Assembly: GCF_001613935.1 (NCBI RefSeq)
Contig: NZ_LQCI01000012.1
Coordinates: forward strand, 186,001 to 250,000
DNA: 64,000 nucleotides
Source: Amycolatopsis regifaucium
GTDB taxonomy: Bacteria > Actinomycetota > Actinomycetes > Mycobacteriales > Pseudonocardiaceae
Direction: 5' to 3'
Part shown: positions 51,909 through 62,133 of the stretch, one piece after another
How positions within the stretch are numbered: the first letter of the stretch is position 1
How the letters are laid out: each line of letters opens with the position of its first letter
Made by a program: the position numbers and the translations under genes
Notes under the pieces: model-generated
What the model was told of the DNA's origin: nothing
The model's input: only the letters and a program-made list of their open reading frames with translations
Databases searched by the model: none

Positions 51909-53114
51909 CTAGTCGATGGTGAAGGGGTCGTACGCGATCTGGTCGAGCGCACTGCCCGCGACCAGCATCCGGGACACCGTCGCCCGGATCATCGTCGGCG
52001 AGCCGGAGACGAGAATCCGGTGCCCGGGCCAGGATCCGTGCTGGGTAACGGCTTCCGCGAGCGTGCCCTGTACGCAGCCGGGGGCTTCGTCACCGCGTTC
52101 GACCACCGGGGTAACGGAGAGCCACGGGTTCGTGGCGGCGAGGGCGCGCAACTCGTCGAGGTCGTAAAGGTCCTCACGCGACGGTCCACCGTAGAACAGC
52201 CGAACTTTCGGGTTCTCGCCCCATTGCGCCAGGTCGTCCAGAATGGCCCGCAACGGCGCGATACCCGTACCGCCCGCGATCATCAGCACGTCGCGGCGGT
52301 CGGTCCGGTCGACCGAAAGCCTGCCGAGCGGCGGGCCGAGCCGCCAGACGTCGCCCGGCTGCGTGTGGCTCACGATGGCGCGGGACACCCAGCCGCCGTC
52401 GACGGCACGCACGTGGAACTCGATGCCGCCGTCCTCGCGTGGAGCGTTCGCCGGGGACAGATAGCGCCAGAGCCTCGGCCGCTGCGGTACTTCGACGCTC
52501 ATGTACTGGCCGGGCTGGTACGGCACCGGGTATTCGGGCTGGACGCGGACCAGCGCGAGGTCCCAGGTGAGCCGCCGGTGTTCCAGCACGGTGGCCGACC
52601 ACGACGCCGGGTTCACGTCGGCCGCGGCGGCCTCCTGCATCGCGCGGGCGACGATGGTGAACGCCTCCGCCCAGGCCCGTTCGACCTCCGGTGTCCAGTC
52701 CGGACCGAGGTGGTTCTTGAGCGCGGCGAGCAGTGCCGTGCCGACGGCCTCGTAATGCCGCGGGATGACGCCGAACTTGCGGTGGTCGCGGCCGAGCTGG
52801 GTCAGGAACGGCACGAGATCATCCGGCCGGTCGACCATCTGGACGATGTGGACCAGCGCGCGCACCAGCCTGCCGCGCTGGACCTCCATGTTGATCGGGA
52901 AGAAGTCCCGGGTGGCGGGCGCGAGGGTGAACAGCATGCCGTAGAAGAACTGGGAGATCTCCGGGATGAACGGCTCCGACTTCGCCCAGGTGTCGCGGAT
53001 GAGCCGCACCATCGCGGTGACCGCCGGCGGGGCTGCCCTCGGCGCCGAAGACCGGGGAACCGGGCTGACCGCGTCGGCTGTCACGGGCTGGGGGTCGCTG
53101 ATCGGGAAGTGCAT
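51909..53114 (-). CDS. Flavohaemoglobin-like protein, copy 2 (atypical FAD motif)
   Basis: 401 residues, same plan as copy 1 with about 60% visibly shared positions. Globin: FFYGMLFTLAPATRDFFPINMEVQRGR and proximal His in LGRDHRKFGVIPRHY. Reductase: YQPGQYMSVEVPQRP, WRYLSPANAP (R-Y-L-S at the FAD site), IAGGTGIAPLRAILDDL and SGSPTMIRATVSRML. Both copies end DPFT(I/L)D. So this is a duplicated, self-consistent subfamily. Divergent from a MarR gene, with the operator between them at 53356. Confidence 0.87.
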   Translation of the reverse strand: MHFPISDPQPVTADAVSPVPRSSAPRAAPPAVTAMVRLIRDTWAKSEPFIPEISQFFYGMLFTLAPATRDFFPINMEVQRGRLVRALVHIVQMVDRPDDLVPFLTQLGRDHRKFGVIPRHYEAVGTALLAALKNHLGPDWTPEVERAWAEAFTIVARAMQEAAAADVNPASWSATVLEHRRLTWDLALVRVQPEYPVPYQPGQYMSVEVPQRPRLWRYLSPANAPREDGGIEFHVRAVDGGWVSRAIVSHTQPGDVWRLGPPLGRLSVDRTDRRDVLMIAGGTGIAPLRAILDDLAQWGENPKVRLFYGGPSREDLYDLDELRALAATNPWLSVTPVVERGDEAPGCVQGTLAEAVTQHGSWPGHRILVSGSPTMIRATVSRMLVAGSALDQIAYDPFTID

Positions 53115-53326
53115 ACCGGAACGGGATTCCGATGGTTCACGAACGGAGGGCGACTGGAGAAGAATTCACGGATCATTCACCCCTCCGGTCAGTGGTTGTC
53201 GGCCGGTCGGGCTTGGTTCCGGCCTGTCCGCGAGACTAGCCGCCGAGAGCCCTTTTGCCCGCATCGTTGCTCCGGACGGGTGTAGCCGAAGGCCGGGGTG
53301 AGTGGGCGATCTCACGAGGTAAACAG

Positions 53327-53368
53327 TTGTCTTACGCAAGCTTCGCCGAATAAAGTTGTACTGTACAA
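53327..53368 (+). promoter_or_regulatory. marR promoter with operator over the transcription start
   Basis: -35 TTGTCT (53327-53332), 18-base spacer, -10 TAAAGT (53351-53356), then TTGTAC-T-GTACAA (53356-53368), a perfect inverted repeat directly behind the -10. This is the usual place for MarR autorepression; the same site could influence the divergent flavohaemoglobin-like gene. Confidence 0.6.
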
Positions 53369-53385
53369 GTAGCTGGGAGGCATCG

Positions 53386-53850
53386 ATGAGCTCCGCCGAC
53401 GACGCCAGGGTCGAGCTGATGCGCGAGCTGAAGGCCGCCTCTCAGCTGCAGCACGCCTGGATCATGCAGGCCTGGCAGGACGACCCCGGCCTGCATCCGG
53501 CCGCCGCCATGCTGCTGTCCGACCTGGCGAAGCACGGGGAAGCACGCCCGTCGGAATTGGCCAAACGGCGCTTTGTGGATCTTTCGGTGGTAAGCCGGCA
53601 AATCTCCCAGCTGTCCGCGGCGGGGATGGTCGACCGCCGTCCCGCGCCCGAGGACGGCCGCGCGTCGATCATCAGCGTCTCCGAGCGGGGCCGGGCGGAA
53701 CTGAACCGCAGGCGGGCCGGTTATCTGGCCTTCATGGAGCGTGCGCTCGGTGACTGGGACGAGGAAAAGATCCTGGAGCTGACCACCCGCCTCGCCGAGA
53801 TGAACGCGGACATCCGCGCCGTCCTCTCCGTACCGGCGTGCGAGGTCTGA
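53386..53850 (+). CDS. MarR-family transcriptional regulator
   Basis: 154 residues. Winged helix: [60 protein letters not shown] with the wing DGRAS. GGGAGG before ATG 53386. Probably represses itself through TTGTACTGTACAA and perhaps the divergent flavohaemoglobin-like genes or the MFS exporter that follows. Ligand unknown. Confidence 0.9.
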   Translation: MSSADDARVELMRELKAASQLQHAWIMQAWQDDPGLHPAAAMLLSDLAKHGEARPSELAKRRFVDLSVVSRQISQLSAAGMVDRRPAPEDGRASIISVSERGRAELNRRRAGYLAFMERALGDWDEEKILELTTRLAEMNADIRAVLSVPACEV

Positions 53851-53879
53851 CCCCGCCGGTACCTACCCGCCGGTCTTGA

Positions 53880-53902
53880 CTGAACGGACCTTTCGTAGCG
53901 CT
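53880..53902. repeat. Single arm of the nested-palindrome family
   Basis: CTGAACGGACCTTTCGTAGCG resembles one arm of the 5043 element (ATGAACGGGACTTTCAT...), but no second arm follows. A decayed or half copy between marR and the MFS gene. Confidence 0.4.
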
Positions 53903-53920
53903 GTCACCCCGGTAACGTCG

Positions 53921-55126
53921 ATGTTCGTGCGGAGCCGGGTCGCGTTGCTGGTCGCCTTGGGAATCGACAACTTCGGCTCGGGACTCTTCCTCCCACTGGG
54001 CCTCGTCTTCGTCATCCGGGTGGTCGGTCTGCCCCTCGCCCAAGCGGGGACGGCGGTCACTCTCGGTGCACTGGCGGGTTTGCTCGTCCCCGCGCTGGCG
54101 GGGCGGCTCGTCGATCTGTTCGGCCCGCGCACGGTGATGATCTGCGCCCATCTCCTGCAGGCCGCCGGGGTGGCCGCGTACCTGCCCGCCGCCGGCTTCA
54201 CCGGCGTCGTCGGCGCGTCGGTCATGCTCGCGGCCGGGCAGCAGCTGTTCTACAGCTCGCAGTTCTCGCTCATCGCCGACGTCGCAGGTGAAGGTCCGAA
54301 GGACCGGCCGTTCGCCGAAGCCGCGATGGTGCGCTCCGCGGGCTTCGGGCTCGGCGGGCTCGCGGCGGCCGGGTTGCTGGTGTGGGCCGGACGCGAGGGC
54401 CTGTACGTCGCCGTCATCGTCGACGTCTTCACGTTCGTCGTCGCTGCGGCCATCCTCGCGACACTGGTGCCGCCGCTCCCTCGCCGCACCCGGCGGCTTT
54501 CGGGATCGGCCAGGGTGTGGCGGAATCGTCCCTACCTCGCGTTGATCGTGTTCAGCGGGCTCTTCGCGCTCACGATGGACTTCTTTCTCATCGGGATGCC
54601 GGTGTACGTCTTCAACGCGCTCCAGGGGCCGCGGTGGCTGCCCGGCACGATCATCGCCCTGCTCACCGTCGTCACCAGTCTGGGTGGTGTCGTCGCGTTG
54701 CGGGTCACCCGGAGGCTGACCCGGATCGCCGCGATGCGCGCGGGGTCGGCGTTGTTCGCGGTGTGGTGTCTGGCGTGCCTCGCGGTGGTGTTCGTGCCGA
54801 AGGTCTTCCAGCCGGTTTACCTGCTCGGCGCGACCCTCGTGCTGGCCGCGGGCGATCTGGCGTTCGGCCCGCGGTCCGGGGCACTGGCCGAAGCCGCGGC
54901 ACCGCCGGAGGCGCGGGGGCGCTATCTGGCGGCCTTCCAATACGCGTTCACCCTCGCCGCGGTGATCGCGCCGACCGTCGTCGCGCTGTTCTCCGTGGCA
55001 GTCTGGATCCCGTGGGTGCTCGTCGCCGCGTGCGCCTGCGCCGCCGTCGTCGGCCTCGGCCGGGTGGGCCCGCGCCTCCCCGCGGAGGCCGTCTCGCCGG
55101 GCGGGGGCGGACCGATTCAAGGTTGA
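53921..55126 (+). CDS. MFS transporter
   Basis: 401 residues, about 12 membrane helices; starts [27 protein letters not shown]. The cytoplasmic loop between helices 2 and 3 is [13 protein letters not shown] (Gly-Arg-x3-Asp-x2-Gly-x-Arg motif A). A drug or metabolite exporter of the MFS-1 type; substrate unknown. ATG 53921 is preferred over an upstream TTG (53876) because the first helix then begins close to the start. Confidence 0.88.
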   Translation: MFVRSRVALLVALGIDNFGSGLFLPLGLVFVIRVVGLPLAQAGTAVTLGALAGLLVPALAGRLVDLFGPRTVMICAHLLQAAGVAAYLPAAGFTGVVGASVMLAAGQQLFYSSQFSLIADVAGEGPKDRPFAEAAMVRSAGFGLGGLAAAGLLVWAGREGLYVAVIVDVFTFVVAAAILATLVPPLPRRTRRLSGSARVWRNRPYLALIVFSGLFALTMDFFLIGMPVYVFNALQGPRWLPGTIIALLTVVTSLGGVVALRVTRRLTRIAAMRAGSALFAVWCLACLAVVFVPKVFQPVYLLGATLVLAAGDLAFGPRSGALAEAAAPPEARGRYLAAFQYAFTLAAVIAPTVVALFSVAVWIPWVLVAACACAAVVGLGRVGPRLPAEAVSPGGGGPIQG

Positions 55127-55131
55127 GCGGA

Positions 55132-55152
55132 ACAGACTCAACTTTTCTGACG
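55132..55152. promoter_or_regulatory. HAIR element (HspR operator) of clpB
   Basis: GTTGAGC-N7-ACTCAAC, an inverted repeat with three mismatches to CTTGAGT-N7-ACTCAAG but with TTGAG-N9-CTCAA kept. It lies 48 bases before the clpB start, as in other actinobacteria where HspR controls clpB. Confidence 0.72.
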
Positions 55153-55199
55153 TTGTACCTGTCGGCAAGAACTTCGCAGGACCTAGTACGAGGTGAGGG

Positions 55200-57797
55200 A
55201 TGGACGCTTTCAACCCGACCACGAAGACCCAGCAGGCGATCTCGTCGGCGGCGCAGGCGGCCACGATGGCGGGCAACCCGCATGTGGCGGCCGCGCATCT
55301 GCTCGGCGCGCTGCTGGCGCAGGGTGAGGGACTCACCGCACCGCTGCTGACCGCGGTCGGGGCCGACCCGGCGCAGGTGCACAAGGAGCTGGAGCCGCTG
55401 ATCGCGGCGCTGCCGTCGGCGACCGGCGCCACCGTGTCGAGCCCGCAGTTCGACACGCACGCGGTCAAGGCGCTGACGCACGCGCAGAAGCTCGCGACCG
55501 AACTCGGCGACGAGTACGTCTCGACGGAGCACCTCCTCGTCGGTCTCGCCACCGAGGGCGGCCCGGTCGCCGACCTGCTCAACCGGCACGGCGCCACCCC
55601 GGACGCGTTGCGTGACGCGTTCGCCAAGGTCCGCGGTTCCGCGCGGATCACCAGCGCGGATCCGGAGAGCACGTTCAAGGCGCTGGAGAAGTACGGCGTC
55701 GACCTGACCGAACGGGCCCGCGCCGGCGAGCTGGACCCGGTGATCGGCCGCGACACCGAGATCCGCCGTGTGGTGCAGGTGCTCTCGCGCCGCACGAAGA
55801 ACAACCCGGTGCTGATCGGTGAGCCCGGCGTCGGCAAGACGGCCATCGTCGAGGGGCTCGCCCAGCGCATCATCGCCGGTGACGTGCCGGAGTCGCTGCG
55901 CGGCAAGCGGGTCGTGGCGCTGGACCTCGGTTCGATGGTCGCGGGCGCCAAGTTCCGCGGCGAGTTCGAAGAGCGGCTGAAGGCCGTGCTCAAGGAGATC
56001 ACCGACTCCGCGGGCGAGGTCGTCACCTTCATCGACGAGCTGCACACGATCGTCGGCGCGGGCGCGACCGGCGAGGGCGCGATGGACGCGGGCAACATGA
56101 TCAAGCCGATGCTCGCCCGCGGTGAGCTGCGGATGGTCGGCGCGACCACACTCGACGAGTACCGCCAGCACATCGAGAAGGACGCCGCGCTGGAGCGGCG
56201 CTTCCAGCAGGTGCTGGTCGGCGAACCGTCCACGGAGGACACCATCGGTATCCTGCGCGGGCTCAAGGAGCGGTACGAGGTGCACCACGGGGTGCGCATC
56301 ACCGACGCCGCGCTGGTGGCCGCCGCGACACTGTCCGACCGCTACATCACCGCCCGGTTCCTGCCGGACAAGGCGATCGACCTGGTCGACGAGGCCGCGT
56401 CGAAGCTCCGCATGGAGATCGACTCGCGGCCGGTCGAGATCGACGAGGTCGAACGCGCCGTGCGGCGGATGGAGATCGAGGAGATGGCATTGTCCAAAGA
56501 GGACGATGTCGCCTCCAAGGAGCGGCTCGCCGTGCTGCGCTCGGAACTGGCCGAGAAGCGGGAGACGCTGACGGCGCTGACCGCGCGCTGGCAGAACGAG
56601 AAGGGCTCGATCGAGCGTGTCCGCGAACTCAAGGGGCAGCTGGAGCAGCTGCGCGGCGAGTCCGAACGCGCCGAACGCGACGGCGACCTCGGCAAGGCCG
56701 CCGAACTCCGCTACGGCCGGATCCCCGCGCTGGAGAAGGAGTTCGAGGCCGCGACGGCCGCCAGCGAGGTCAGCCAGCAGAACGTCATGCTGAAGGAGGA
56801 GGTCGGCGCGGACGACGTCGCGGACGTGGTCAGCGCGTGGACCGGCATCCCGGCGGGACGGCTGCTGGAGGGCGAGACGGGCAAACTGCTCCGGATGGAG
56901 GAGGAGCTCGGCAAGCGGGTCGTCGGGCAGAAGGAGGCCGTGCAGGTCGTCTCGGACGCGGTGCGCCGCACCAGGGCAGGCGTCGCGGACCCCGACCGGC
57001 CGACCGGTTCGTTCCTGTTCCTCGGCCCCACCGGCGTCGGCAAGACCGAGCTGGCGAAGGCGCTGGCGGAGTTCCTGTTCGACGACGAGCGCGCGATGCT
57101 GCGGATCGACATGAGTGAGTACGCCGAGAAGCATTCGGTGGCCCGCCTGGTCGGGGCGCCTCCGGGTTATGTCGGCTACGACCAGGGCGGTCAGTTGACC
57201 GAGTCCGTGCGCAGGCGGCCGTATTCGGTGGTGCTGCTGGACGAGGTCGAGAAGGCTCACCCGGACGTGTTCGACGTGCTCCTGCAGGTGCTCGACGACG
57301 GGCGGCTCACCGACGGCCAGGGCCGCACGGTGGACTTCCGCAACACGATCCTGGTGCTGACCTCGAACCTCGGCTCGCAGGCCATCGCGGACCCGACGCT
57401 CGACGAGCGGCAGCGCAACGACGCGGTGATGGCGGTCGTGCAGCGGCAGTTCAAACCGGAGTTCCTGAACCGGCTGGACGACATCGTCGTCTTCCACGCG
57501 CTCGGCACCGACGAGCTGACGTCCATTGTGGACATCCAGATCGCACGGCTCGCCTCCCGGCTGTCGCGGCGCCGCCTGACGCTGGACGTCACCGTCGGAG
57601 CACGCGAGTGGCTCGCGCTGAACGGTTTCGACCCGATCTACGGCGCGCGGCCGTTGCGGCGGCTGGTGCAGTCGGCGATCGGCGACAAGCTGGCGAAACA
57701 GTTGCTGGCCGGTGAGATCCGGGACGGCGACACGGTGCGGGTGGACATCCCGGCCGAGGAGGCGTCGGACGCGTTGACGGTCACCCGGGTGGAGTGA
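55200..57797 (+). CDS. clpB: ATP-dependent disaggregase ClpB (Hsp104)
   Basis: 865 residues. N-domain with two Clp-N repeats (~1-145), first AAA+ module with Walker A GEPGVGKT and Walker [11 protein letters not shown], the middle coiled coil (~400-520, [21 protein letters not shown]), second AAA+ module with [19 protein letters not shown] and [13 protein letters not shown], sensor region [12 protein letters not shown], and the C-terminal domain. It pulls proteins out of aggregates together with DnaK-DnaJ-GrpE. ATG 55200 with GAGGTGAGGG in front. Confidence 0.98.
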   Translation: MDAFNPTTKTQQAISSAAQAATMAGNPHVAAAHLLGALLAQGEGLTAPLLTAVGADPAQVHKELEPLIAALPSATGATVSSPQFDTHAVKALTHAQKLATELGDEYVSTEHLLVGLATEGGPVADLLNRHGATPDALRDAFAKVRGSARITSADPESTFKALEKYGVDLTERARAGELDPVIGRDTEIRRVVQVLSRRTKNNPVLIGEPGVGKTAIVEGLAQRIIAGDVPESLRGKRVVALDLGSMVAGAKFRGEFEERLKAVLKEITDSAGEVVTFIDELHTIVGAGATGEGAMDAGNMIKPMLARGELRMVGATTLDEYRQHIEKDAALERRFQQVLVGEPSTEDTIGILRGLKERYEVHHGVRITDAALVAAATLSDRYITARFLPDKAIDLVDEAASKLRMEIDSRPVEIDEVERAVRRMEIEEMALSKEDDVASKERLAVLRSELAEKRETLTALTARWQNEKGSIERVRELKGQLEQLRGESERAERDGDLGKAAELRYGRIPALEKEFEAATAASEVSQQNVMLKEEVGADDVADVVSAWTGIPAGRLLEGETGKLLRMEEELGKRVVGQKEAVQVVSDAVRRTRAGVADPDRPTGSFLFLGPTGVGKTELAKALAEFLFDDERAMLRIDMSEYAEKHSVARLVGAPPGYVGYDQGGQLTESVRRRPYSVVLLDEVEKAHPDVFDVLLQVLDDGRLTDGQGRTVDFRNTILVLTSNLGSQAIADPTLDERQRNDAVMAVVQRQFKPEFLNRLDDIVVFHALGTDELTSIVDIQIARLASRLSRRRLTLDVTVGAREWLALNGFDPIYGARPLRRLVQSAIGDKLAKQLLAGEIRDGDTVRVDIPAEEASDALTVTRVE

Positions 57798-57801
57798 CGC
57801 G

Positions 57802-57876
57802 GGGCGGTCGCTGATGACCGCCCGATGAGATGAAGGGGCCTTTCATCGCAAAATTTGCGATGAAAGGCCCCTTCAT
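57802..57876. terminator. Two tandem hairpins after clpB, second a nested palindrome
   Basis: Hairpin 1: GGGCGGTC/GACCGCCC (57802-57809, 57816-57823). Hairpin 2: perfect 23-bp arms (57830-57852 and 57854-57876) around one base, beginning ATGAAGGGGCCTTTCATCGC; each arm is itself nearly palindromic. Together they end clpB transcription. Hairpin 2 is the cleanest copy of the nested family. Confidence 0.88.
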
Positions 57877-58001
57877 TGCGTTGGCGACACAGCGATTTGT
57901 CGACCTTTCGGTGACTCTTTCGGTGCGCCACCGAAAAGGGGTGGCGCGACACGGCGCCCGGCGATCACTTCCGGTGAGCGCAGGGGGATACCCTGACGGT
58001 C

Positions 58002-58712
58002 GTGGGTATTCCGGCGTGGATCTGGTTCGTCGTCGCCGCCGTCGCCTTGGTGGCGGGGCTGGGGCTGCTCGCGGCCGACCGGGCGAAGGAGGGCTCGCGC
58101 AATCGCGAGCGAATGCGCTGGGCCGAGTTGCGCGGCTGGCAGTTCGTCGAGGAGGACGACCGGCTGCCGCGGCAGTGGTCCGGTGGCGCCATCGGGTACT
58201 TCGGCGCCCAGGCCGCGGTCAACGTCGTGGCCGGGTCCACCTTCACCTCCGACGGCAGGCGTCCCGTTTTCATCTTCGACATCGAGACCGAGGGCCAGAT
58301 CCCGGCGGTCGTCATCGCCGTGCGCTGCAACCGCGTGCACGAAGTGCCGCTGGAGATGTGGCTGTCCAGCGTGCCGTTCCAGCGCCAGGACATGCCCGAG
58401 ATGCTCGGCCCGATCGGCCAGCGCTACGCCTTCGCGGACGACTCCGAGGGCGCCCGCAAGGTGATCACGCAGGAACTTGTCGACGCGGCCGATTCGCTCG
58501 GTGGCGACGTCGGCGTGGCGTGGCTGGAGAACGAATGGGTGCTCGCGAGCGTCGCCCCGAACGCCGGGCCGTCGCGGCTCGAGCGGCTGCTGCGCGATCT
58601 CGGCGAGATCGCCGACATCGTCGACCCGTTCGACGAGGAGTACAACAACACCCCGACCCCCGGCCGTCACTGGCAGGCCGAGGCCGCCGACGACGTCGAG
58701 CCCAAGAGCTAG
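58002..58712 (+). CDS. Membrane-anchored protein of unknown function
   Basis: 236 residues. One N-terminal membrane span (IPAWIWFVVAAVALVAGLGLLA) then a basic stretch (RAKEGSRNRERMRWAEL) and a ~190-residue cytoplasmic domain (LRGWQFVEEDDRLPRQWSG, VFIFDIETEGQIPAVVIAVRC, LENEWVLASVAPNAGPSRLERLL). I do not recognise a family; it looks conserved rather than random by codon use and a good alternating strand pattern. GTG start. Its TAG stop shares bases with the convergent gene. Confidence 0.75.
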   Translation: MGIPAWIWFVVAAVALVAGLGLLAADRAKEGSRNRERMRWAELRGWQFVEEDDRLPRQWSGGAIGYFGAQAAVNVVAGSTFTSDGRRPVFIFDIETEGQIPAVVIAVRCNRVHEVPLEMWLSSVPFQRQDMPEMLGPIGQRYAFADDSEGARKVITQELVDAADSLGGDVGVAWLENEWVLASVAPNAGPSRLERLLRDLGEIADIVDPFDEEYNNTPTPGRHWQAEAADDVEPKS

Positions 58713-59842
58713 GACCGCCTGAGCTCCAGTGGCAGCGCGTCGGCGGTGACGCCGAGGTGTGCCGGCCGGTCGAACACCGTGAGGTCGAGCGTCCCGGACT
58801 GCGTCACGCGCCCGGCCTCGGCGGGATCGACGGTCGGCAGGAGCCCGTGGACCGACGTCGACGTGCTCCCGTGGACTTGCGCGACCTCGATGATGCCGAG
58901 GTCGCCGTTGATCGTGTTCGCGCCGGTGCCGGTCAGCCCGCCGCCTTGCCGCGCCAGATCCGCGTCCTGTCCGGTGGTCACCAGCCCGCTCATCGGACCG
59001 GCGGTGCCGCCGAAAGCGTGTTCCTGACCGAAGCCGGCGCCTGAGCGGGCATCCAGGGGAAGGACGCCGTCGAACCGGCCGTCGCCGTGCTGCGCCGAGG
59101 TCGCCCCGACGGTCGCGAGGTTGCCGAGATCGACGGCGTGGCCCGAAGAGCGGCCTGCCTCCAGCAGCCCGCCGAGGTCGCCCGAGAAGCCGCCGTCGAG
59201 CCGCGCGGCCCGGCCGAATTCGCCGCCCGCGTGCTGTTGGGTCTCGTTGATCACGCCGAAGCCGGACAGTGGGCGGACCGCGTGGTAGGTCCCCTCGGAC
59301 GCATCGATCGCCCGGCCGTCTTCGGCGATCAGGGAAGGCGTGTCGGAGCGCGGATCGACGGCGGCCTCGGTCAGCCGCTCGTCGCTTCGTCCGAGGTTGG
59401 TTTCGTTCCCGGCCACGGCACCGCCGTAGGGGTCGAGCTTCATCGTGTTCCGCTGGCCTTGCGTGACGCCCTGCGTGGTCTTCGAGGCGGTGAGCACGCC
59501 GACGTTGTCCGGCCGGACGGTGACACCGTCACGGGTCTCGACGTTCTCGCTCACCGACCGGCGGACATCCGCGACGACCTTCGCGTCACCGAGGTCCTTG
59601 CGGTAGACGTCCCGCTCGGTGCTGTTCACGAAGCCGCGAAGGACGGACGTGTCCCCTTCGCTGGTGACGCCGGCACCGCGATCGAGGGTGCCTTCCCGCT
59701 GGTGGTCGAGCGGTAGTGGGATCGCCGGGTCGGTCTGGGCGGCGAGCGAGGTCGCCGGGCCGGCGAGCAACAACGCCAGCGGCGCGGCACCGGCCGCGAC
59801 CTTGGGCAGATAGCTCGGCTTGCGCCTGCTGTGCTTCCCCAT
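58709..59842 (-). CDS. Secreted protein of unknown function
   Basis: 377 residues with a signal peptide (basic HSRRK, then VAAGAAPLALLLAGPATSLA) and no lipobox or sortase motif. The mature part is Gly/Asp/Thr-rich, without Cys, and repeats short GxxG-type segments (AVAGNETNLGRSDERL, GFSGDLGGLLEAGRSSGHAVDLGNL). It may be an extended surface protein. Family not recognised. ATG 59842. Confidence 0.72.
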   Translation of the reverse strand: MGKHSRRKPSYLPKVAAGAAPLALLLAGPATSLAAQTDPAIPLPLDHQREGTLDRGAGVTSEGDTSVLRGFVNSTERDVYRKDLGDAKVVADVRRSVSENVETRDGVTVRPDNVGVLTASKTTQGVTQGQRNTMKLDPYGGAVAGNETNLGRSDERLTEAAVDPRSDTPSLIAEDGRAIDASEGTYHAVRPLSGFGVINETQQHAGGEFGRAARLDGGFSGDLGGLLEAGRSSGHAVDLGNLATVGATSAQHGDGRFDGVLPLDARSGAGFGQEHAFGGTAGPMSGLVTTGQDADLARQGGGLTGTGANTINGDLGIIEVAQVHGSTSTSVHGLLPTVDPAEAGRVTQSGTLDLTVFDRPAHLGVTADALPLELRRS

Positions 59843-59957
59843 GGGCCGGGACGATACTTCCCGACCGGGGTCGTCGCACGTCAGGCCCCCACTGAGCGTG
59901 ACGTCCACCGCTCGTCGCTCGACGAGAGCGCACCCGACTGGAGAGTAGGTTCGCGGT

Positions 59958-60725
59958 ATGACACAAACCGCACTGATCACCGGCGCCACCGCCGGCATCG
60001 GCGCGCAGTTCGCGCGCAGGCTCGCCGCCGAGGCGTACGACCTCGTGCTCGTCGCGCGCGACGTCGACAGGTTGGAGGCCTTCGCCGCGGAACTGGTCGA
60101 GGCACACGGTGTCGACGTCGTCGTCCTCCCGGCCGATCTGTCCGAAGTGGACGGACGCGGACTCGTCGAGGCCCGGCTGGCGGAAGATCCCGTCGACCTA
60201 CTGGTCAACAACGCGGGATTCGGCCTCAACGGCGATTTCTGGACCATTCCGCCGGACGCGCTGCAACGTCAGCTCGACGTCAACGTCACCGCGGTCCTGC
60301 GGCTCACCCGCGCCGCGCTGCCCGCGATGATCGACCGCGGCGAGGGCGCGATCATCAACGTCAGCTCGGTCGCGGGTTTCTTCAGCGGCCGCGGTTCGAC
60401 ATACACGGCCAGCAAGAACTGGGTCACGTCGTTCACCGAGGGCATCGCGGCCTCGCTGCCGCAGGGCGTCCGCATGATGGCGCTCTGTCCCGGGTTCACC
60501 GCCACGGAGTTCCACGAGCGGGCGGGGCTGGACCGGCCGGGGCCGAAGGCGTTCTGGCTCGGCGTCGAGCAGGTCGTGGCCGAGGCGCTCGCGGATCTGC
60601 GCCGCGGCAAGGTGATCTCGGTGCCGAGCCTGCAGTACAAGGCGCTCGTCGCGGTCGGCGGACTGCTGCCGAGGGCGGTGGTGCGCAAACTCGGCGGCGG
60701 TTTCGGTGGCAAGGGTCGTACCTGA
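59958..60725 (+). CDS. Short-chain dehydrogenase/reductase
   Basis: 255 residues, classical [19 protein letters not shown] (TGxxxGIG cofactor loop), NNAGFG, catalytic Ser in [13 protein letters not shown], and YxxxK as YTASKNW. Arg at the end of strand 2 (VARDVDRL) suggests NADP(H). It reduces an aldehyde or ketone; substrate unknown. ATG 59958. Confidence 0.92.
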   Translation: MTQTALITGATAGIGAQFARRLAAEAYDLVLVARDVDRLEAFAAELVEAHGVDVVVLPADLSEVDGRGLVEARLAEDPVDLLVNNAGFGLNGDFWTIPPDALQRQLDVNVTAVLRLTRAALPAMIDRGEGAIINVSSVAGFFSGRGSTYTASKNWVTSFTEGIAASLPQGVRMMALCPGFTATEFHERAGLDRPGPKAFWLGVEQVVAEALADLRRGKVISVPSLQYKALVAVGGLLPRAVVRKLGGGFGGKGRT

Positions 60726-60783
60726 GTCACGCCATCGGTGTATTCGGCGGTTGGGGGCCTCGCCCGGCGGGTAGGTACGGATC

Positions 60784-61290
60784 ATGAAGTCAGCACGCCT
60801 GATGGTCGGCGCGTTGGTGCTGGTGTCGGCCGCTTGTTCCACCGAAGAGCCCAACACCCCGCCGCCGAACTCCCTGTCGCCCACAGCGACGGAGCAAGGC
60901 AAGGGAAAGCCGGTGAACGCGATCCGAACGGCGGCCGGCGCGGTGCCCGACGGGCGGGTGTTCGACGTGGAGCCCTCGAACGAGGGTTGGGAGATCAAGG
61001 TGGCGTCGCACGGGCAGGAACACAAGGTGCGCGTGAGCCGGGACGGCGGTCAGGTCCTCGGCAAGCAGCAGACCGCCAAACCGAGCGACGACCTGCCGAA
61101 GATCGAACAGGCGGGAGTCGACGCGGTCAAGGCGCTGCAGGCCGCGCAGCAGCGCCAGCCGGGTGAGCTCGACGAGATGGAGATCGACTACGCCGCCGAC
61201 GGCGCCCTGATCTGGGAGATCGGGCTTCGCGACGGCAAGGGCGTCGAGCACGAGGTCAATGTGGACGCCAAGACCGGCGAGGCCCGCTGA
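60784..61290 (+). CDS. PepSY-domain lipoprotein
   Basis: 168 residues with lipoprotein signal (ARLMVGALVLVSAAC, lipobox SAAC). Two PepSY-like halves: AIRTAAGAVPDGRVFDVEPSNEGWEIKVASHGQEHKVRVSRDGGQVL and a C-terminal ELDEMEIDYAADGALIWEIG...HEVNVDAKTGEA, the typical strand ending in D-A-x-T-G-E. PepSY domains are thought to inhibit peptidases or mark envelope proteins. No operon partner is clear. Confidence 0.8.
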   Translation: MKSARLMVGALVLVSAACSTEEPNTPPPNSLSPTATEQGKGKPVNAIRTAAGAVPDGRVFDVEPSNEGWEIKVASHGQEHKVRVSRDGGQVLGKQQTAKPSDDLPKIEQAGVDAVKALQAAQQRQPGELDEMEIDYAADGALIWEIGLRDGKGVEHEVNVDAKTGEAR

Positions 61291-61374
61291 GCCGATGAGG
61301 TAGGGCCTGCCCCACCGCGGAGACGCACGCTCGCCCCAGGGTGCGGCCGACCTGGGATTCCTAGTGTTTTCCCC

Positions 61375-62133
61375 ATGAACACTGGGTGGAACGGTGACGC
61401 GGTCCGGCTCGACGGCGTCCGCAAGGAGTACGGCAAGGGCGTCATCGCCCTGGACGGGGTGACGCTCGCGTTCCCGCGCGGCGGTTTCACCGCGGTGATG
61501 GGCCCCTCGGGCTCGGGTAAGAGCACCTTCCTGCACTGCGCGGCCGGGCTGGACCGGCCGACGTCGGGGTCCGTCGTGCTCGACGGGCAGGAGCTGGCCG
61601 GAATGAGCGAGACGAAGCTGACGAAGCTGCGCCGCGACCGGGTCGGCTTCATCTTCCAGGCCTTCAACCTGCTCCCGGCGCTGACCGTCGAGCAGAACGT
61701 CACCCTTCCGCAGCAACTCGCCGGTGCCAAGCCGGACCGCCGCGTCGTCGAAGAAATGCTCGGCCGCGTCGGGCTTTCCGGCCGCCGCAAGCACCTTCCC
61801 GGCGAACTTTCCGGCGGGCAGGCACAGCGCGTCGCGATCGCGCGGGCACTGGTCACCCGGCCCGCGGTGGTCTTCGCCGACGAGCCGACCGGCGCCCTCG
61901 ACACGCGTACCGCCGCCGAAGTCCTCGGTCTCCTGCGCGATTCGGTCCGGACGACCGGCCAGACCGTGATCATGGTGACCCACGACCCGATGGCCGCCTC
62001 CTACGCCGACCGCGTCATCTTCCTCGCCGACGGCCGGATCGCGGACGAACTGCACGCGCCGACCGCGGACGTCGTCGCGGAGCGCATGACCCACCTCGGT
62101 GCTTGGGGCAGCCGCGTCCGGGCAGGTGCGTGA
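61375..62133 (+). CDS. ABC exporter ATP-binding protein (MacB/LolD type)
   Basis: 252 residues: Walker [25 protein letters not shown] signature, Walker B VVFADEPTGALD and H-loop IMVTHDP. The SGSGKST...DRPTSGSVVLDGQ...AFNLLPALTVEQN pattern is typical for LolD/MacB ATPases that drive FtsX-like permeases. Its stop overlaps the permease start (TGATG). The exported substrate is unknown; many homologues export antimicrobial peptides or lipoproteins. Confidence 0.93.
   Translation: MNTGWNGDAVRLDGVRKEYGKGVIALDGVTLAFPRGGFTAVMGPSGSGKSTFLHCAAGLDRPTSGSVVLDGQELAGMSETKLTKLRRDRVGFIFQAFNLLPALTVEQNVTLPQQLAGAKPDRRVVEEMLGRVGLSGRRKHLPGELSGGQAQRVAIARALVTRPAVVFADEPTGALDTRTAAEVLGLLRDSVRTTGQTVIMVTHDPMAASYADRVIFLADGRIADELHAPTADVVAERMTHLGAWGSRVRAGA

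Noticed and set aside
53732-57497. Two open frames of ~850 codons on the minus strand
   Set aside because: They lie opposite the MFS gene and clpB, both unmistakable; low-complexity Arg/Ser or Asp/Val content.
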